A stretch of 64,000 nucleotides of DNA from Agrypnia vestita (GCA_016648135.1 JADDOH010002041.1:62001-126000); one strand, 5' to 3'. Shown: positions 1 to 12,109, counted from the first letter of the stretch. The notes: a model not told the origin generated them from the letters alone. Numbers and translations are program-made.

Positions 1-929
1 CTCTAGAGACATGGAATAACATATCCAGAGATCTTCATTTAAAAGAAAGAAGTAATTATTTATAACAAAACCTAAGACAAACAAATTTAATCGCTTAAGA
101 AATCTATTTAAAAATGTATTCATACCCTTTACACCTTTATTATGCTAGATTTTGTTTATTATTATGCCACTTTTGCTAGATTATTATGCTAGTTGTGTTA
201 TATAAAAGTCTTCAGATTTCATCTCACACAAGTTTACTAAGTGAGACATATATTTTTCCGGTAAATCGTAACTTCGCAAGTAAAATTGATTCAAAATATA
301 ATTATAAAAAATCTATAGGTATACCAAAGATAATATTTTTTTATACAGACTATGAAATTGAACCACTTAATAATATTTGGTAAAATTTAATATATTTTTT
401 AATTTTTTTTTAAATATCAGTTTTGTTCAACATTGCATAAAAAAATAAAATAAGGTAATTTACTAGACGAATTAAATCATTTAAGTTATATAAATATGAT
501 ATAAAAAAATTTAACTGTTATTATTGATACGTCATAGTATTATGGGGGATGGAGATTCATGTGTATCTTTGTACATCTTTGTATGTCGCAAATAATTAAT
601 TATAATTATTCAATATTTTTTTGCCTCTAGGGAATCATGTCTTAGTCATATATTATATATAGTTTTCTCATATAATATATGACTAATATGAGAAAACTAT
701 ATAATATTTATAAGTCGAGAAATGTAATAAACAAGATAAACAAGTAACTCATATAAAAGATCATAGTTCTCAGCGCTAGCAGACTTCTCGAATGGAAACT
801 ATAAGTAAATAGATCAAATAATATTATGTTTATAGATTTATAGAGCAATGAAAAGACTACCATGGTTTGGAGAAAGCACTTTTCACTATATTCTTCCATT
901 TCATTATATTGTTCACTTGCTGCTCCGTC
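1..929. other. AT-rich DNA, no gene recognised
   Basis: Very AT-rich sequence with only short random reading frames. The one structure seen is at about 625-705, where two inverted repeats interlock: a TCATATATTAT-type arm and an ATATAGTTTTCTCATAT-type arm each recur as their reverse complement within 80 bases. It could form alternative hairpins but has no recognised function. Confidence 0.5.
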
Positions 930-1130
930 GTCATTGTGTATTTTTTGATCATACAAGAACATTATTTCTTTAGAAATTTTCTATTCAATTAAGTACATCA
1001 ATGAATCATTTAAGATTTTTGGATAGAAATTACTTAAGAAAGTTAAATAAATTTATGGTCCTTAAAAAGTTCAGAGAGAAATAAAATATTTTTCCCGTAT
1101 TGTATTATATTGCGCAAAGTAAACACTGTA
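930..1130 (+). repeat. Dispersed direct repeat, copy 1
   Basis: This segment recurs in the same orientation at about 1545-1750. Shared blocks include TCAATTAAGTA, ATCAATGAATCATTTAAG, GAAATTACTTAAGAAA and CTTAAAAAGTTCAGA. The copies differ by substitutions and small indels, so it is an old duplication. No coding potential is shared between them. Confidence 0.6.
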
Positions 1131-1544
1131 CTCTACTAGTAAATATATACATTATCAAAATTTATTTTTCGTCCGTAGCATACTTACATTTGTTAATGGA
1201 TATGATCTTAAATTGAATTAAATGAAAATTTATCGATTCTCACATTTAATTTTAATATTTTATTTCATTACACTTGGAATAATGATAAATAATATTGAAT
1301 TCACAAGCAAACAAAACTTTTAAATAATAAAATTTATCAATAGGTTTAACATAGTATTACATCATTAATTTAGATGAACTTAGTAGGAAAAAATAGAGAA
1401 ACAGGTTGTTTTCTACTAGAATCATCTTAGTAGAAAAACTACTACAAAATAAACCATTTTTTAAGAAATTTTTGGTCTTTGAACAAACAGATATGAAGAC
1501 GGTATTCGGGCAGGTAGACAAAGAATCGATGAAGATGATGAATA
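1131..1544. other. AT-rich spacer between the direct repeats
   Basis: No gene, RNA or repeat recognised. A 90-codon frame over 1406-1678 has no motif, runs into repeat copy 2 and is probably chance. Confidence 0.4.
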
Positions 1545-1750
1545 TATTATGTATTTTTCAGTCATACGAGAAGATTTTTTCTCTAGAAATTTTATGTTCA
1601 ATTAAGTATATCAATGAATCATTTAAGATTTTCGGATCGAAATTACTTAAGAAAATTTTATTAATTTATGGCCCTTAAAAAGTTCAGAAAGAAATTAAAT
1701 ATTTGTCTCTTAGTGTATATGTTACAGAAAGTAGCTAACAAGGACACTGT
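1545..1750 (+). repeat. Dispersed direct repeat, copy 2
   Basis: Partner of the segment at about 930-1130. Its right edge contains ACACTGT, as does copy 1, and runs directly into the candidate LTR that starts near 1748. That suggests the LTR may have landed at this edge. Confidence 0.6.
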
Positions 1751-2135
1751 TTGGTGGTCCGGGGTCATGTCACTATGAACCCATTCTCAATCAAACTATC
1801 AAACATATCCTCTCTCCCATCATTCATAATGACATATTCCGAGAGGATATGTTCCGGAGTCTGGGCCACATGGCTGCATACGTTTTCCAAGAGTCAGGAG
1901 TCTACGTCGTGACGTCACCTCAACTCGTGGACCGAGTAATTGACAACGGACAACGGAGCGCCAACGCGGGACTACGCAGCCGCAACGTCCAGATCTCCAA
2001 CAAGTCTCTACCAGCATCATCATCATCATCAGCTCGAAGTCTACACTATTATTCACACTGTATTTATGTAAGTCCCTTATGGGACTTGTGAATAAAAAAT
2101 AAAGTATTAAGATCACTCTCTCACCACACCCACCT
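1748..2135 (+). mobile_element. Candidate solo LTR or similar retroelement end
   Basis: A GC-richer block in AT-rich surroundings. It begins TGTTTGGTGG, contains a TGACGTCA box near 1910, a CAT microsatellite near 2012-2030, and AATAAA-type polyadenylation signals near 2090-2103. Short open frames on both strands are probably incidental. I could not find a matching target duplication, so the boundaries and the LTR identity are inferred from composition and the poly(A) signal only. Confidence 0.3.
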
Positions 2136-2280
2136 AAGCATAAATATGTAGGTACTTCATTAAAAACGTTTCCTTTAATTAAACAGTGTTCTTATCTTAT
2201 TTTCATTTATCTGCCTTTAATCGTATTTACCATAAATTCTGTGTAAATATACCATATTTGTAAAGTTTTACTGACATATT

Positions 2281-2573
2281 CGGCCGTATTCTGAAAATAG
2301 CAATATTACTACTTCTGTGTCTTGACAGTAATTGTGTAACATTGTCATATCGTCAATGGTGACGTTTTAAGTTTGATCAGAAAGCTTATTTATTCGCAAT
2401 TCGTGAATAACTTAACATTAGTTTAGTTTTAGAGCTTTCTGATTGACTTAATTCATTAATTTCAAATCTGACAAACTTAAAACACCAACATCGACGGCAT
2501 TACAATGTTATTCAATAACTGTCAAAATACAGTAATAATAATATCGCCATTTTCAGAACTCGACCGATTGTTA
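2281..2573. mobile_element. Foldback MITE with ~100-bp inverted arms
   Basis: The left arm (CGGCCGTATTCTGAAAATAG onward) recurs as an imperfect reverse complement ending near 2573. Arms match over roughly 100 bases, including GTATTCTGAAAAT, TTGACAGT and the GTTTTAAGTTTG block, and both run towards an AGAAAGCT motif at the centre. There is no coding sequence, so it is a non-autonomous element. Confidence 0.7.
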
Positions 2574-3115
2574 CATGTGGGTAGGAATTTGCTACAAATG
2601 TGTAATTCCATGCTGATATCAAAGACACAAACCTATTGACAATATTAATAATCGAAGCGAATGCAGCGAGATCCACCGGAATTACAATCTGTCGTCAGTT
2701 GGCTTGTATCGCGAGTGTTTCGTAAATTGTACATTTACGTTAAGTAAGGTTAAGTTAGTTGAGTAAGTTTGTTTTCAAAATGGCGTGAAGGATCCATTTC
2801 TCATGATATATTTATGTGAAACAACACGGGAAGTTTTTAAGACAATATCGTCTACGTATACGAAAGACGGAAAGAGCAGTGAATTCTATATTGTCGAGGT
2901 TAATGTCGCTTGGGGAGCTGTTCAATACTAATAAATTAATCTTTGATTCATCGACGATAAAAGAAGAAACATATAACTTGTGCACGTTATATATATATAA
3001 ATAAAAAAATACACATCATTGGGTTTAGTCGATCAATTTAATCACTAAATATTAATATAGTTCATTTTATCCAAAGTGTGCCAGCGAACACCAAAATTAC
3101 CGGCGGTGTAACATT
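2574..3115. other. No gene recognised
   Basis: Moderately AT-rich. A 62-codon frame at 2816-3004 has no recognisable motif or signal peptide, and I treat it as chance. Confidence 0.4.
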
Positions 3116-3830
3116 TAGGCATTATTTCCGCAGTCCGTCGGTCGGACGAACGTGCTATGGACACGAGTGATACACCTGTTCTGCCGAATTGTATAACGGG
3201 ATTGGCGATACGCATCATAACATTTCCGTCAGAACATTTAATTTTCCAGTTTTCTATAATTAATATTTAGCGATTATTATTATTGATCACGTTTTCCGTA
3301 TATACGCGAGAGAAGTATGTATAATATCATATAAAACCTCGCTTCTAGAAAATAATTAGACTACACACAATACATTAGATTATGTATGTAATATAATTAC
3401 ATTGATATAGATCAGATAACCCAATTTGGAACATGACTACTTCTAGGCACACAATGTTTGTTCGGATTTGACTCACCCGCGTTAAGGCTATTTATTAGGT
3501 AAAATATTTCCTTTGTGTTAGCATCAAACCGCAACCTTCCGCAGGCCTCGGATCCGCTCCGAAATGTAATATTAGTTTAGAGTGGTATCTTTACTCCGGC
3601 GGAATCTGTTCTCGGAGTGATCGCAGAATTAACGATTCGGATCGTCCCGAGCCAATCTCGTGACTGACGGCTTAATTAACCGTTGCGATTCAATTTTAGC
3701 GCGGATTGCCGGCCCCCCGGAGGGTGCGGGCGGGCGCGAGATAGCGGCTGTGGAAGACGACCGGGGCGAGGGTCGGGTCGGGGACTACCCTCGTGTTAAA
3801 AAATATCCGAGCGCCGGAGGTACATAAATA
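3116..3830. other. GC-rich, unique-looking patch
   Basis: GC and CpG content rise sharply here, most of all at 3540-3800, and no match to any repeat in the window was seen. It contains TTAATTAA-type homeodomain-like sites next to CG-rich stretches (3668-3720). No long reading frame is present. The pattern fits a conserved non-coding or regulatory element, but that is inference. Confidence 0.3.
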
Positions 3831-4770
3831 CGTTTTAATATTCCTAAGAATTTTTTTCCCATAGAGAATACCGTACCAGAATTCATTTAAGTCTCAAAAC
3901 AAAAAATACCTACATTCATAACCAGAGTTCATTTAAATTAAGTAAAAAAAAAATTGGCGCGAAAATATTGTAAGCTTTGTTTTCTGGTAGTTTGTCACCG
4001 TTCAAAAGTATTTGATTGATAGGAATTTATTTTATTTAGAATGACAATATATAGGTTCTCGCATAAAAACGTCGTAAATGTAAACGCATAAAAATAATAC
4101 GTAACACATAAACACACATAACAATAAAACAAAAGCATATTAATTACGATGAAAGCAATGTAAATTCAGGAGTATTAATTAGAAACAGAGCCTAAATGAT
4201 TTATTTCCGAATATCAATTGATTCCGAATATAGCCAGTCACATTTTTACTGATAGTATATTCACCAAATCACCGATACAAAGACGAAGCTACAATATCTT
4301 CAATGACATATCTGTCTCAGAATTCCAGGACTGAAAATAAATGGCTCATAAAGGACGCACCAGTTAAAGAGCTAATAGTGATGAATGATGATTTATCACT
4401 ATTTATTACTAAGTGAAGGGTTCAGAAGCAAAACAGCAGCTATCCACTTTTGACAAAATTGCAAAAACTATTTTTAAGTGATTTTATTATCTAGAGCGAA
4501 GATTTTAAAATCAATACGATTTTCAAGAACACTCGTCAATTATTGTGAGACTGTCACTTTTACCAGAAAATCATTTTCAAATACGTTACCATTCTATTAT
4601 CGATTCTAGAATTTTGGGCAGTCTATGCAAGGAAGTCATGTGAACGAAAATTTTATAAAGTGGGCTTCAAACTATTTTGATTTTGAGCTTGAAAACTAAA
4701 CCCACTCGTCGTCAAAACTAAGCCCTAATAAGGGTGCTGTCCCATGGAAATGAAGATAACAAATACTGAA
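3831..4770. other. AT-rich spacer, nothing recognised
   Basis: No gene-like or repeat structure found by eye. Confidence 0.4.
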
Positions 4771-5050
4771 GTGGCTACGATGTGACGACGATTAGTCACC
4801 TCAGCACCAGGAGAAGGAATGCCGGGGAGGAATGTCGGCAGGGGGAGATGTTCAAGTCATTATCCACTTGTAGCGGGTGGGGAAACGCACATCCGTGTAA
4901 ATATGGTTTAATTAGAATAATGTCGGCGAAGATTCGGGAGCCCGTGGGTACCGCTGATATTTAGCGCTCTCAACAGGGGAGAGACGTTGCGGGTTGCGGG
5001 TCTTGCGAGTTATTCAGTCTTGTGGGTGTCGGGAATTTTGATGCTACGGG
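4771..5050. other. GC-rich, unique-looking patch
   Basis: GC-richer than its surroundings, with a 60-codon frame on the plus strand (4782-4964) that shows no domain. It may be regulatory DNA; I see no basis for calling a gene. Confidence 0.25.
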
Positions 5051-6175
5051 GTAGTTATGATAAAAAATTTAATTTGATTTACTTTGTTATCAACACTTTG
5101 TTTATTAAAACCAACTGAAACTGTTTTCCGAAAATACTGTTTTCTTGAACGGGTAGACAAAGAACTAATCCTTAACATAAAATTATCGTTTTTTTGTTTA
5201 ATTAATTATAATGAAATATAAAAAAGTATGATATATATAATAAATATTTGTTTACAAGTTGTTTGATAGAAATCACAAAACTCAAAAATTGTTGGAAATA
5301 TGTATGTTTAGGATATGACGGTTAGATTCGGATAGTTAATTATGACATTTTGGTTACTTATTTATACAAGTTTTACTTATTTCTAACGATTCCAAATCAT
5401 CCAATTTACGATCAACATTATTAATGTGTAAAAAAATATGATAATTTATATTATTATTGCGCTAAAAACTTTAGAATAGCCAGCTTCAAAAAATAACCAA
5501 ATCGTATGATTTTCTTCAAAGATTATTTTAAATTGCATTTAGATATTATAATTTAATGTACAGAAATATCTAATGTTTAAGTCACTTCAAAAATGACATT
5601 AATAAAAGAATATAATGAATCGATTGTATATTTTCTTAAATCAATTTTATTTTTTCTCCCGGCAAACAAATTTTTGACATGACGCGAGCAAATGTCAATA
5701 ATTGTGCTGGATATGAATTTCTAGGTTAAGATAACGTGTTAATCTCAAACACATCGAAAGTTTTGACAATGTACGCAAATGAATTGAAATGAAAATAATT
5801 GGGCCTAATATTGGTCAACAGTCTTGAATATCAATTTCTTTATTAACATGACATGCGTCAAACGTGCAACTCGAGAGGAGGAATGCAAGTCGTAGAATAA
5901 ACAACACGGACAATTATTTTGTTGTTTTTTTTTACGTTTTTGACGCTATGCCTTCCTGCCTTATTGTTTAAAAAAAATTATACTAATATTTTTTATAAAA
6001 AGTAATATTCAAGTGTGAAAGCAAGTGGCATATATTAAAAATCAGACAGAGTGCTAATTTCATAATAAATAATATATAACTGATATTAAAGCATGTTCGA
6101 GTGTTTTAGAAACGTTTTATGAAAACAATATTAATTTTAAAATCTTCCAATCTTTAATCTAATTATCGACATGAG
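5051..6175. other. AT-rich spacer, nothing recognised
   Basis: Low-complexity AT-rich DNA without long frames or recognisable repeats. Confidence 0.4.
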
Positions 6176-6177
6176 CC

Positions 6178-6362
6178 AATTACAGACAGCAATGGCTGCG
6201 CAGTGGCCACTATCGACCACAAAGCGGTCATTACAGTCGCCCGTAGGGCCCAGCGGTAAGTAATCGATAAAATCCGATTACAGAAATGCCAATGGTCGCG
6301 CAGCGGTCACTATTGCCCGCAAAGCGGCCCCTAGAACTCCCCGCAGGGCCCAGTGCTAATGC
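6178..6362 (+). repeat. GC-rich two-copy tandem repeat, ~100-bp unit
   Basis: Two imperfect copies, about 6180-6277 and 6278-6362. Both run ATTACAGA, AATGG, CGCAG(C/T)GG(C/T)CACTAT, C(A/C)CAAAGCGG and AGGGCCCAG in the same order. The block is much more GC-rich than its neighbours. Its origin is unknown. Confidence 0.65.
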
Positions 6363-6582
6363 TACGGCGACAGCCAGTTTTCCATTTAATGATTAAAAAT
6401 TCTGTAAAACCTTGATTATTGGAACATCTCAAATGCTCTTCGAATGTTGTGTTAAAATTTCAGCAAGTTTTTCTTATATAAAAATCTGAAAAAAGCTTTA
6501 CAACCAAGTTTTTAAGCACCATGAATGTACGTCCAATTTAGAACAACATTTAATAATTTTGTGTTTGGATTTTTTTATCACC

Positions 6583-6612
6583 CTGATGAAGAAAATAATA
6601 TTTTCCATAACA
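6583..6612 (+). other. Hairpin with CTGATGA...AAC layout, degenerate
   Basis: CTGATGAA is followed by a GAAAAT/ATTTTC hairpin and then CATAAC. The order resembles the better preserved hairpins at 25039-25070 and 26689-26720. The last box is altered and the loop is only three bases, so homology is uncertain. Confidence 0.3.
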
Positions 6613-6776
6613 GGGGTTCGATTTAATAAATAAACTCAGGAAATTTTAACAGAGTTAATTATAATTTTTATTAAAAATTAATAAGCATAAGTTTTATGTT
6701 TAAATATTTAAAATATTCACTTAATAACCGACAATGTTAATTGTTTTTAGATGTTTGTAATTACTGTCATTATACA

Positions 6777-6945
6777 CATAAACTGCGCCATAAAAGGAAA
6801 CTATAGATAGACCGCATTTAAAAGAATGTGCGCAAAAATATGTGTGTTGTTTGTTATGATGCAAAAAATGAACACAAAAGAAGTTTTTCTAGTAAGTAAG
6901 TAATCTTTTTTAAACTAAAAAATATATATTGATTTGGAATACATT
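6777..6945 (+). repeat. Dispersed repeat, plus copy
   Basis: Recurs on the minus strand at about 41085-41215. Shared blocks include AGACCGCATT, AAAAGAATGTGC, AATATGTGTGTTGTT, AACACAAAA and TTTTTCTAGTAAGTAA. There is no convincing frame in either copy. The unit may be part of a longer unrecognised element. Confidence 0.6.
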
Positions 6946-7084
6946 AATATACGAGTAAGCTATTGACTAACCGAATAGTTAATATTTACATTAACTTTCT
7001 TTCAAACTGTACGTTTTGTTAAATGTATAATTTCAAGATATACATAATAATGCATTAAATGCACGATACTTTGCCATATTAAAG

Positions 7085-7265
7085 AAACATAGAACATACA
7101 CATCCGCCGACCGGCGCGGCGCGCGGCGGCTGGCTGCTGATACTTGAACACTTCCACGCAAATTGGGGGTCGTTTCCATGAAATTGAATTAAATTTTCAT
7201 CTTACATCGGTCTCGCGGGCGCTCGGGGCGGCCTGAACGCGCTTCCGAATCGTTACTTCTAGAAG
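7085..7265. other. GC-rich, unique-looking patch
   Basis: Short, strongly CG-rich patches (near 7108-7135 and 7210-7240) flank an AT-rich core with a GAATTAAATTTTCAT-type motif. No frame or repeat match was seen. Regulatory DNA is possible but unproven. Confidence 0.25.
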
Positions 7266-7769
7266 TGCCTTCTTTTCAAAAATACACGGTAAATAAAAAT
7301 ATGTAAAACAGAAAACAGAGTACAATTATCGTCGCAAGTGTCAAGAGTTCACGGTCATGAGACGAGCTGAATTGTATAAAAATTGCCGTTTCTTTGTATT
7401 TATTCCATTTAAAAATCCGATACATTTTCGGAGACTCAAAATAATCATTTCCAACCTTCCGCATAGATGCTGGGCTGGGTTCCTGTGCAAGGGTGCTGAT
7501 AACAAAACCACCACTTCGCATTTGACGAAATTGAGATTAAATGTATATTAATATAACTGATTTTATATCCAAAACGGAGAAACGGAGAGAAAAAATTGAT
7601 GTATTTTAGACAAAAACTGACACTTTTGCCACATAATCATTTTCAGATAAGCCAACGTTTATTCCATAATTCTGTCGTACTTACACCAAACAGCATAATA
7701 TAGTCAATCGGATAGAAACGTTTTTTCTGAACCCCTTGTGTTTTGGATAAATGTTCAGGTTATTTATTT
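7266..7769. other. Spacer 5' of the LINE
   Basis: Only short frames (for example 7276-7521 minus and 7357-7551 plus) with no motif. The right limit is the 5' truncation of the retrotransposon, placed near 7770 because recognisable RT sequence begins there. Confidence 0.4.
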
Positions 7770-9314
7770 AAGTGTGCAATAAAGCATATGAAGAATGGTA
7801 AGGCTGTGGGGTATGATAACGTTGCTGCCGAATATATCAAGGCTGGTGGCCCATCAGTGATTTCGTGGCTTCATACTCTATTTAATAAATGTTTGAAGGA
7901 GAGCCACACCCCTTTGGATTGGAGGAGAGCAGTTATCATGCCTCTCTACAAAGGTAAAGGGTCGAGATTGGAATGCGGGAACTACAGGGCAATCAGCCTT
8001 TTAAGCTCGGTCGGCAAACTTTATGGAAGAATTTTGATAGAAAGAGTAAGGTCGATGACGAAAGAAAAGGTATGGGACGTGCAAGGAGCCTTTGTGGGTG
8101 GAAGAGGATGCATGGATCAGATATTCTCTCTACGAGTGTTGACGGAAAAGTTTTTAGCGAAAAACCAAAAACTTTTCTGTGCATTTGTAGATCTGCAAAA
8201 TGCTTATGATAGGGTTATCAGAGGAAGGTTATGGAAGGTACTCTCTGATTACAAGGTGAACAGTAAACTTATAGACGCAGTTGCATCCCTTTACGAGGGG
8301 AGTACTGCGTGTGTAAGAATCAATGGATCTTTCACACCGTGGTTTGATATAACAAAAGGTGTCAAACAGGGTTGTGTAATGTCTCCATGGCTGTTCAACT
8401 TGTATATGGATAATTGTGTGAAAGAACTGGAATGTATGAATATAGGAGCGAAAATGAGTGATTTGATTGTATGCTGTTTACTGTACGCGGATGATGCGGT
8501 ATTAATGGCAAATAGCGAACAAGACCTACAAAGTCTAGTTAGCAGGATGTATGATGTATGCAAGGAAAGTAACCTTATTATGAATGTATGAAAGTCAAAA
8601 GTAATGGTATTCGAGAAGGAGGAAAGTAAGACAACGTGTGAAATACTAGTAGGCAATGAATGTTTGGAACAAGTAGATGAGTTTGTGTACTTGGGAAGTA
8701 TGTTCGATAGAAGAGGGAATGTTGAGAAAGATATAGAGAGGAGAGTGACTGCCGGAAATAGGGTGAACGGTGCTTTGAATGCAATAATTTCTAATAGAAA
8801 TATGTCTACCGAGGCAAAACTGGCGGTACATAATGGAGTTCTGGTACCGACACTAATGTATGGAAGTGAAGCCTAGAGCTGGCAGAAGAGGAACGAAAGT
8901 ATATTGAATGCAGTGGAGATGAGGTCCCTTAGACGTATGTGTGGTAAATCCATGTATGATAGAGTAAAGAATGAAGATATTAGGAATGAATGTAAAGCTG
9001 ATCGTAGCATAATACAGAGAATAAAAATAGGGTCGCTCAGGTGGTTTGGGCATGTTGAGCGAATGAATGAGGAAAGAATGGTAAGAAAGATATATGATGC
9101 AAGTGTTGATGGCGCCAGAAAAAGAGGGCGACCACGGAAGACGTGGCATGACCAGATTAACCAGATACTGGAAGATGGTTCTGTTAGAAGTCTGAACAAC
9201 CGTCGAGCTTGCATGCGAAGATGTATGAATGTAGACGAAGCGAAAGTTGTATGTCAGGACAGAAGAGTATGGCGCTCTATCCTCTCTGCCTACCCCCTCG
9301 GGGAAACGGCGTGA
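7743..9314 (+). pseudogene. Non-LTR retrotransposon reverse transcriptase, 5'-truncated, two stops
   Basis: A single reading frame of about 520 codons is interrupted by TGA at 8589-8591 and TAG at 8874-8876, both in frame; the second, and possibly the first, fits a mutated tryptophan codon. Counting from 7743, the RT fingers motif GKAVGYDN lies at residues 19-26, LYKGKGSR at 68-75, NYRAISLL at 80-87, the first catalytic Asp in FVDLQNAYDRV at 148-158, KQGCVMSPWLFNLYMD at 208-223 and YADD at 248-251. The later part has the LRWFGHVERM and RGRPRKTWHDQ motifs typical of the C-terminal region of RTE/Proto2-like elements. The endonuclease domain and ORF1 are missing, as expected for 5' truncation; the first 10 or so residues are probably flanking DNA. 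The element copied its RNA by target-primed reverse transcription; this copy is dead. Clade assignment is tentative. Confidence 0.85.
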
Positions 9315-9340
9315 TGGTAAGTAAGTAAGTAAGTAAGTAG
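9315..9340 (+). repeat. (GTAA)n 3' tail of the LINE
   Basis: About five and a half GTAA units start two bases after the RT stop codon. Such 3' microsatellite tails are typical of RTE-like non-LTR elements. The related copy at the right window edge ends in a GTTA-type tail instead. Confidence 0.8.
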
Positions 9341-9479
9341 ATATTGCGTATTTCAATAAGATAAAAAAATTGTGTACGAGAGATGCAATATAAATGACTG
9401 TTCATTGAGGTGAGATGATGTATTTAACGAGTCCGTGCGCATTTCTGCGCATTAAATAATATATAGGTACTTTGCAGCC

Positions 9480-9810
9480 GTCTTGGTCTTGGCCAAAGCT
9501 CGAATGCGAATCTTACATATTCTCAGTAGGTACGGAGTAGAAACGTGGACGCTCGAGATTAGCTGGACAAACGGCATAATAAACAAAGATGTTCTGAATC
9601 GAGTAAATAAAGATAAGTTTCCAAAATGAATGAAATCTAAAAACCACAATACCTCGGCCATGTTATGACACTTACAGAAAAGTATCAAATTGCACATCTT
9701 GTTATGCAGGAAAGATGATTGCAGGTCCCTGGAAGAACCTAATTTGTAGTAATCTACGACAATGGATTAAATAAAGAATGGTGCAGTTCTTTTGACAAAG
9801 TTCGACAAAA
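9480..9810 (+). pseudogene. Degraded LINE C-terminus (RTE-like)
   Basis: Translation with frameshifts gives SWTN, INKDVLNRVNKD, YLGHVM and EKYQ in the order seen in the C-terminal region of common lepidopteran RTE-like reverse transcriptases, followed by a LRQW-like motif near 9760. Stops and shifts are numerous, so this is an old, unrelated insertion just 3' of the preceding element. Confidence 0.5.
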
Positions 9811-10555
9811 AATTCGACAAAAAAAAATAGAGAACATGATAATCGGCTATATGTACGGATTGTACTAATTTAATACGAAGTCACGACATAATTAATAGAT
9901 ATATTAAGTAGAGATAGGTGGAGATAGTACAGACGGTTAGGTAGAAAAAATTTAAATAGGGAAAAAACGTAACGAAAATTTTTAAATAGGGTAATAATCA
10001 AAAATGTGCGTTACAGATGCATATTTAAAGATATTTTATTTCGTTCATTTTTCATATTCGTGTATTGTACTCGAAAAACGTATGCGTGAGCAATTTTCTT
10101 GTAAATGTAAATTTTGTGAGAAGGTTGTGTAAACTTGGTTTATAGTAATTGTTCATTTGCAGCATATATTTTTGGGTTTTCTACCAATCAAAAATCTTTC
10201 TTCGTTTTAGAAAAAATCTACCTATTCTTTAACTATCACTGTTAATCTAGTTGCTATAATGGCTTAGTATCAAAATTATATAAATAAATTAAAATCTATA
10301 TTTTAGTAGATTTTTAAAGTTATTTCAATAAAAATACATAAAGTTATTTCAAACTGTCAAACATCTCATTTTACCCAAATTCACAAATGAAAAATAAAAA
10401 TCAGGGTCGGCTTTCTTCCGTTTAAGGATAAATCATAATATTGAATAGGGAAAAAAGTTTCAATCAAAAGATGAACAAAGAGCGTACACGATTGTCCATA
10501 TTCCATTGTCAGCAAAATACATCCATAACTTATATTGCGGAAGTCGAGTGCGGTT
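9811..10555. other. AT-rich spacer, nothing recognised
   Basis: No gene or repeat structure recognised. Confidence 0.4.
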
Positions 10556-10712
10556 CCGTCGGAGATTTTGTAAATATCATTGTTGATCGCAGTATTTATG
10601 ACTTTTTGAAAATGTAATGATCATTAAATGTTATCACTTTTTATGTTCAGCTGGAGATTTTATAAATCTCATTGTTGATCGCAGTATTTATGACTTTTAT
10701 GAAAACAGAATG
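10556..10712 (+). repeat. Partial tandem duplication, 92-bp period
   Basis: GGAGATTTT(G/A)TAAAT, ATTGTTGATCGCAGTATT and TATGACTTTT occur at about 10560 and again at about 10652, with a non-matching spacer between the units. Confidence 0.65.
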
Positions 10713-11780
10713 TTACGATGGTACGATTTTTAATTATTTGTGATTTATTACTAATCCCTCACCCGCAGAAGGCTTATGTTTAATCAACGGTTCAATCAGA
10801 CCGGAATCTTGAGAGATGAATGAACCACCTATGCAGGACTATTACCAATTAATATCTCGCCAGCCGCATCCTGGCGCCGTCAATTCACGACATAATTAAT
10901 CCTCTCAGTACGCGATGACGTAGGTACTCGGGACAAGCTTCACCGTCCATAGCGTTAGAAAAGAAAACTGTACAGCATCGACTCATTTTTGACTCTGAAA
11001 CCAATTGATTTTTTAAAAATAAAATAATAAATGTTTAATTTACGTTTATCGATAAAAAATATCCAAGTACCTTCCCATGAGCGGAAACATTCTGTTGTAA
11101 GGAATCTTACGTTCCGTGCTCTTGAAGTTCTTACCAAAGCAAAATTGCCTGATCCTGACATTCTTAACACAAGCTGAATTCCCAGCACGTTTGATCGACT
11201 GAGTAATTCGAAGCACTTCTTTGTGCGCGGTTTGATATTGCGGCTTGTCTGGAATGAATGTGAACTAGTCTGCTACTGAATAGGCTTTACATCATAACTT
11301 CTACATCACAATACTTATGGCTATGAAATGTTAATAATATTCTGATTCAAACTGAGACCGCACGAGTTTGAATGCGGATTCATTTAAGAAAACATGGTTT
11401 TCTACTGCTTTTGTATTTTTTATCAAAACATTTTTCCAAGCAATTATATCATACCCATTAAATTTATTATTGTTCAAATCTGAATTTTTGTGAATATTTT
11501 TTATTCACTTAAGCCTAATTTGAGATTGTAATTAATAGCCTTTTGCCCATGCTCAAGTAGCCAAAAGTCGAGGGTACATTTCCGCAGCAAGCTTCGGTGA
11601 CAAAAAGTGAGTTGAGTGCCCCGGCAGCAAAAAATTAATTGTATTTTCATAACATAGGACCTAGTTTTAAAATACATTGTACGGTCGAGGGATCAGGACG
11701 CTCGTTTTTGATAACCCGGTTACGTGTTCGATCTCATATAGTGGTCGTTCAATTAGTTTTCATGCTAACTTCTATTAAAC
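10713..11780. other. Unique-looking DNA, GC-richer at 10740-10930
   Basis: The first 200 bases contain TTAATCAACGG and TTACCAATTAATAT-type sites between GC-rich blocks and match nothing else in the window. The remainder is AT-rich with short meaningless frames. Conserved regulatory DNA is possible. Confidence 0.25.
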
Positions 11781-11781
11781 T

Positions 11782-11972
11782 ATTTTTTTTAATAGAGATG
11801 CGAACACGAACAGAACACAGTACGTGTCAAATGAATATTCTTACTATTTTCAAATTGAGATAAACGGTTGTGCTATGAAGATAGGACTAACTTGCTGGTC
11901 TGGAGTGAAGTTCGAAACCGCGACCTATGGATCACGGGGCGAGAGTCCTAACCACAAGACCAACAAGCTACT
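11782..11972 (-). mobile_element. tRNA-derived SINE, family A, copy 1
   Basis: On the minus strand the head reads CTTGTGGTTAGGACTCTCG (A-box-like) and GGTTTCGAACTTC (B-box-like), then a shared body (GCACAACCGTTTATCTCAATTTG here) and an A-rich end near 11782-11791. Copies are at 33127-33310 and 61071-61239 (minus) and 37372-37554 (plus). Such elements are transcribed by Pol III and moved by LINE machinery. The parental tRNA type is uncertain; His or Glu/Asp-like heads fit best. Confidence 0.75.
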
Positions 11973-12109
11973 AAACACAGCGACATAAAATTTGAGGTCA
12001 AAAAACATGTGTTGAAATAAATTTCAAAACATCAATCGTTCCATCTTCGAAGAAATGTTAAATTATTTTTGTAGTAGCCTGTTGTGTAATTAACGAAGAG
12101 TTATAAACA

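Noticed and set aside
1820..2116. 98-codon minus-strand frame
   Set aside because: Overlaps the candidate LTR, includes a poly-Met run from a CAT microsatellite and shows no domain.
8853..9356. 167-codon minus-strand frame
   Set aside because: Antisense shadow of the LINE reverse transcriptase on the plus strand.
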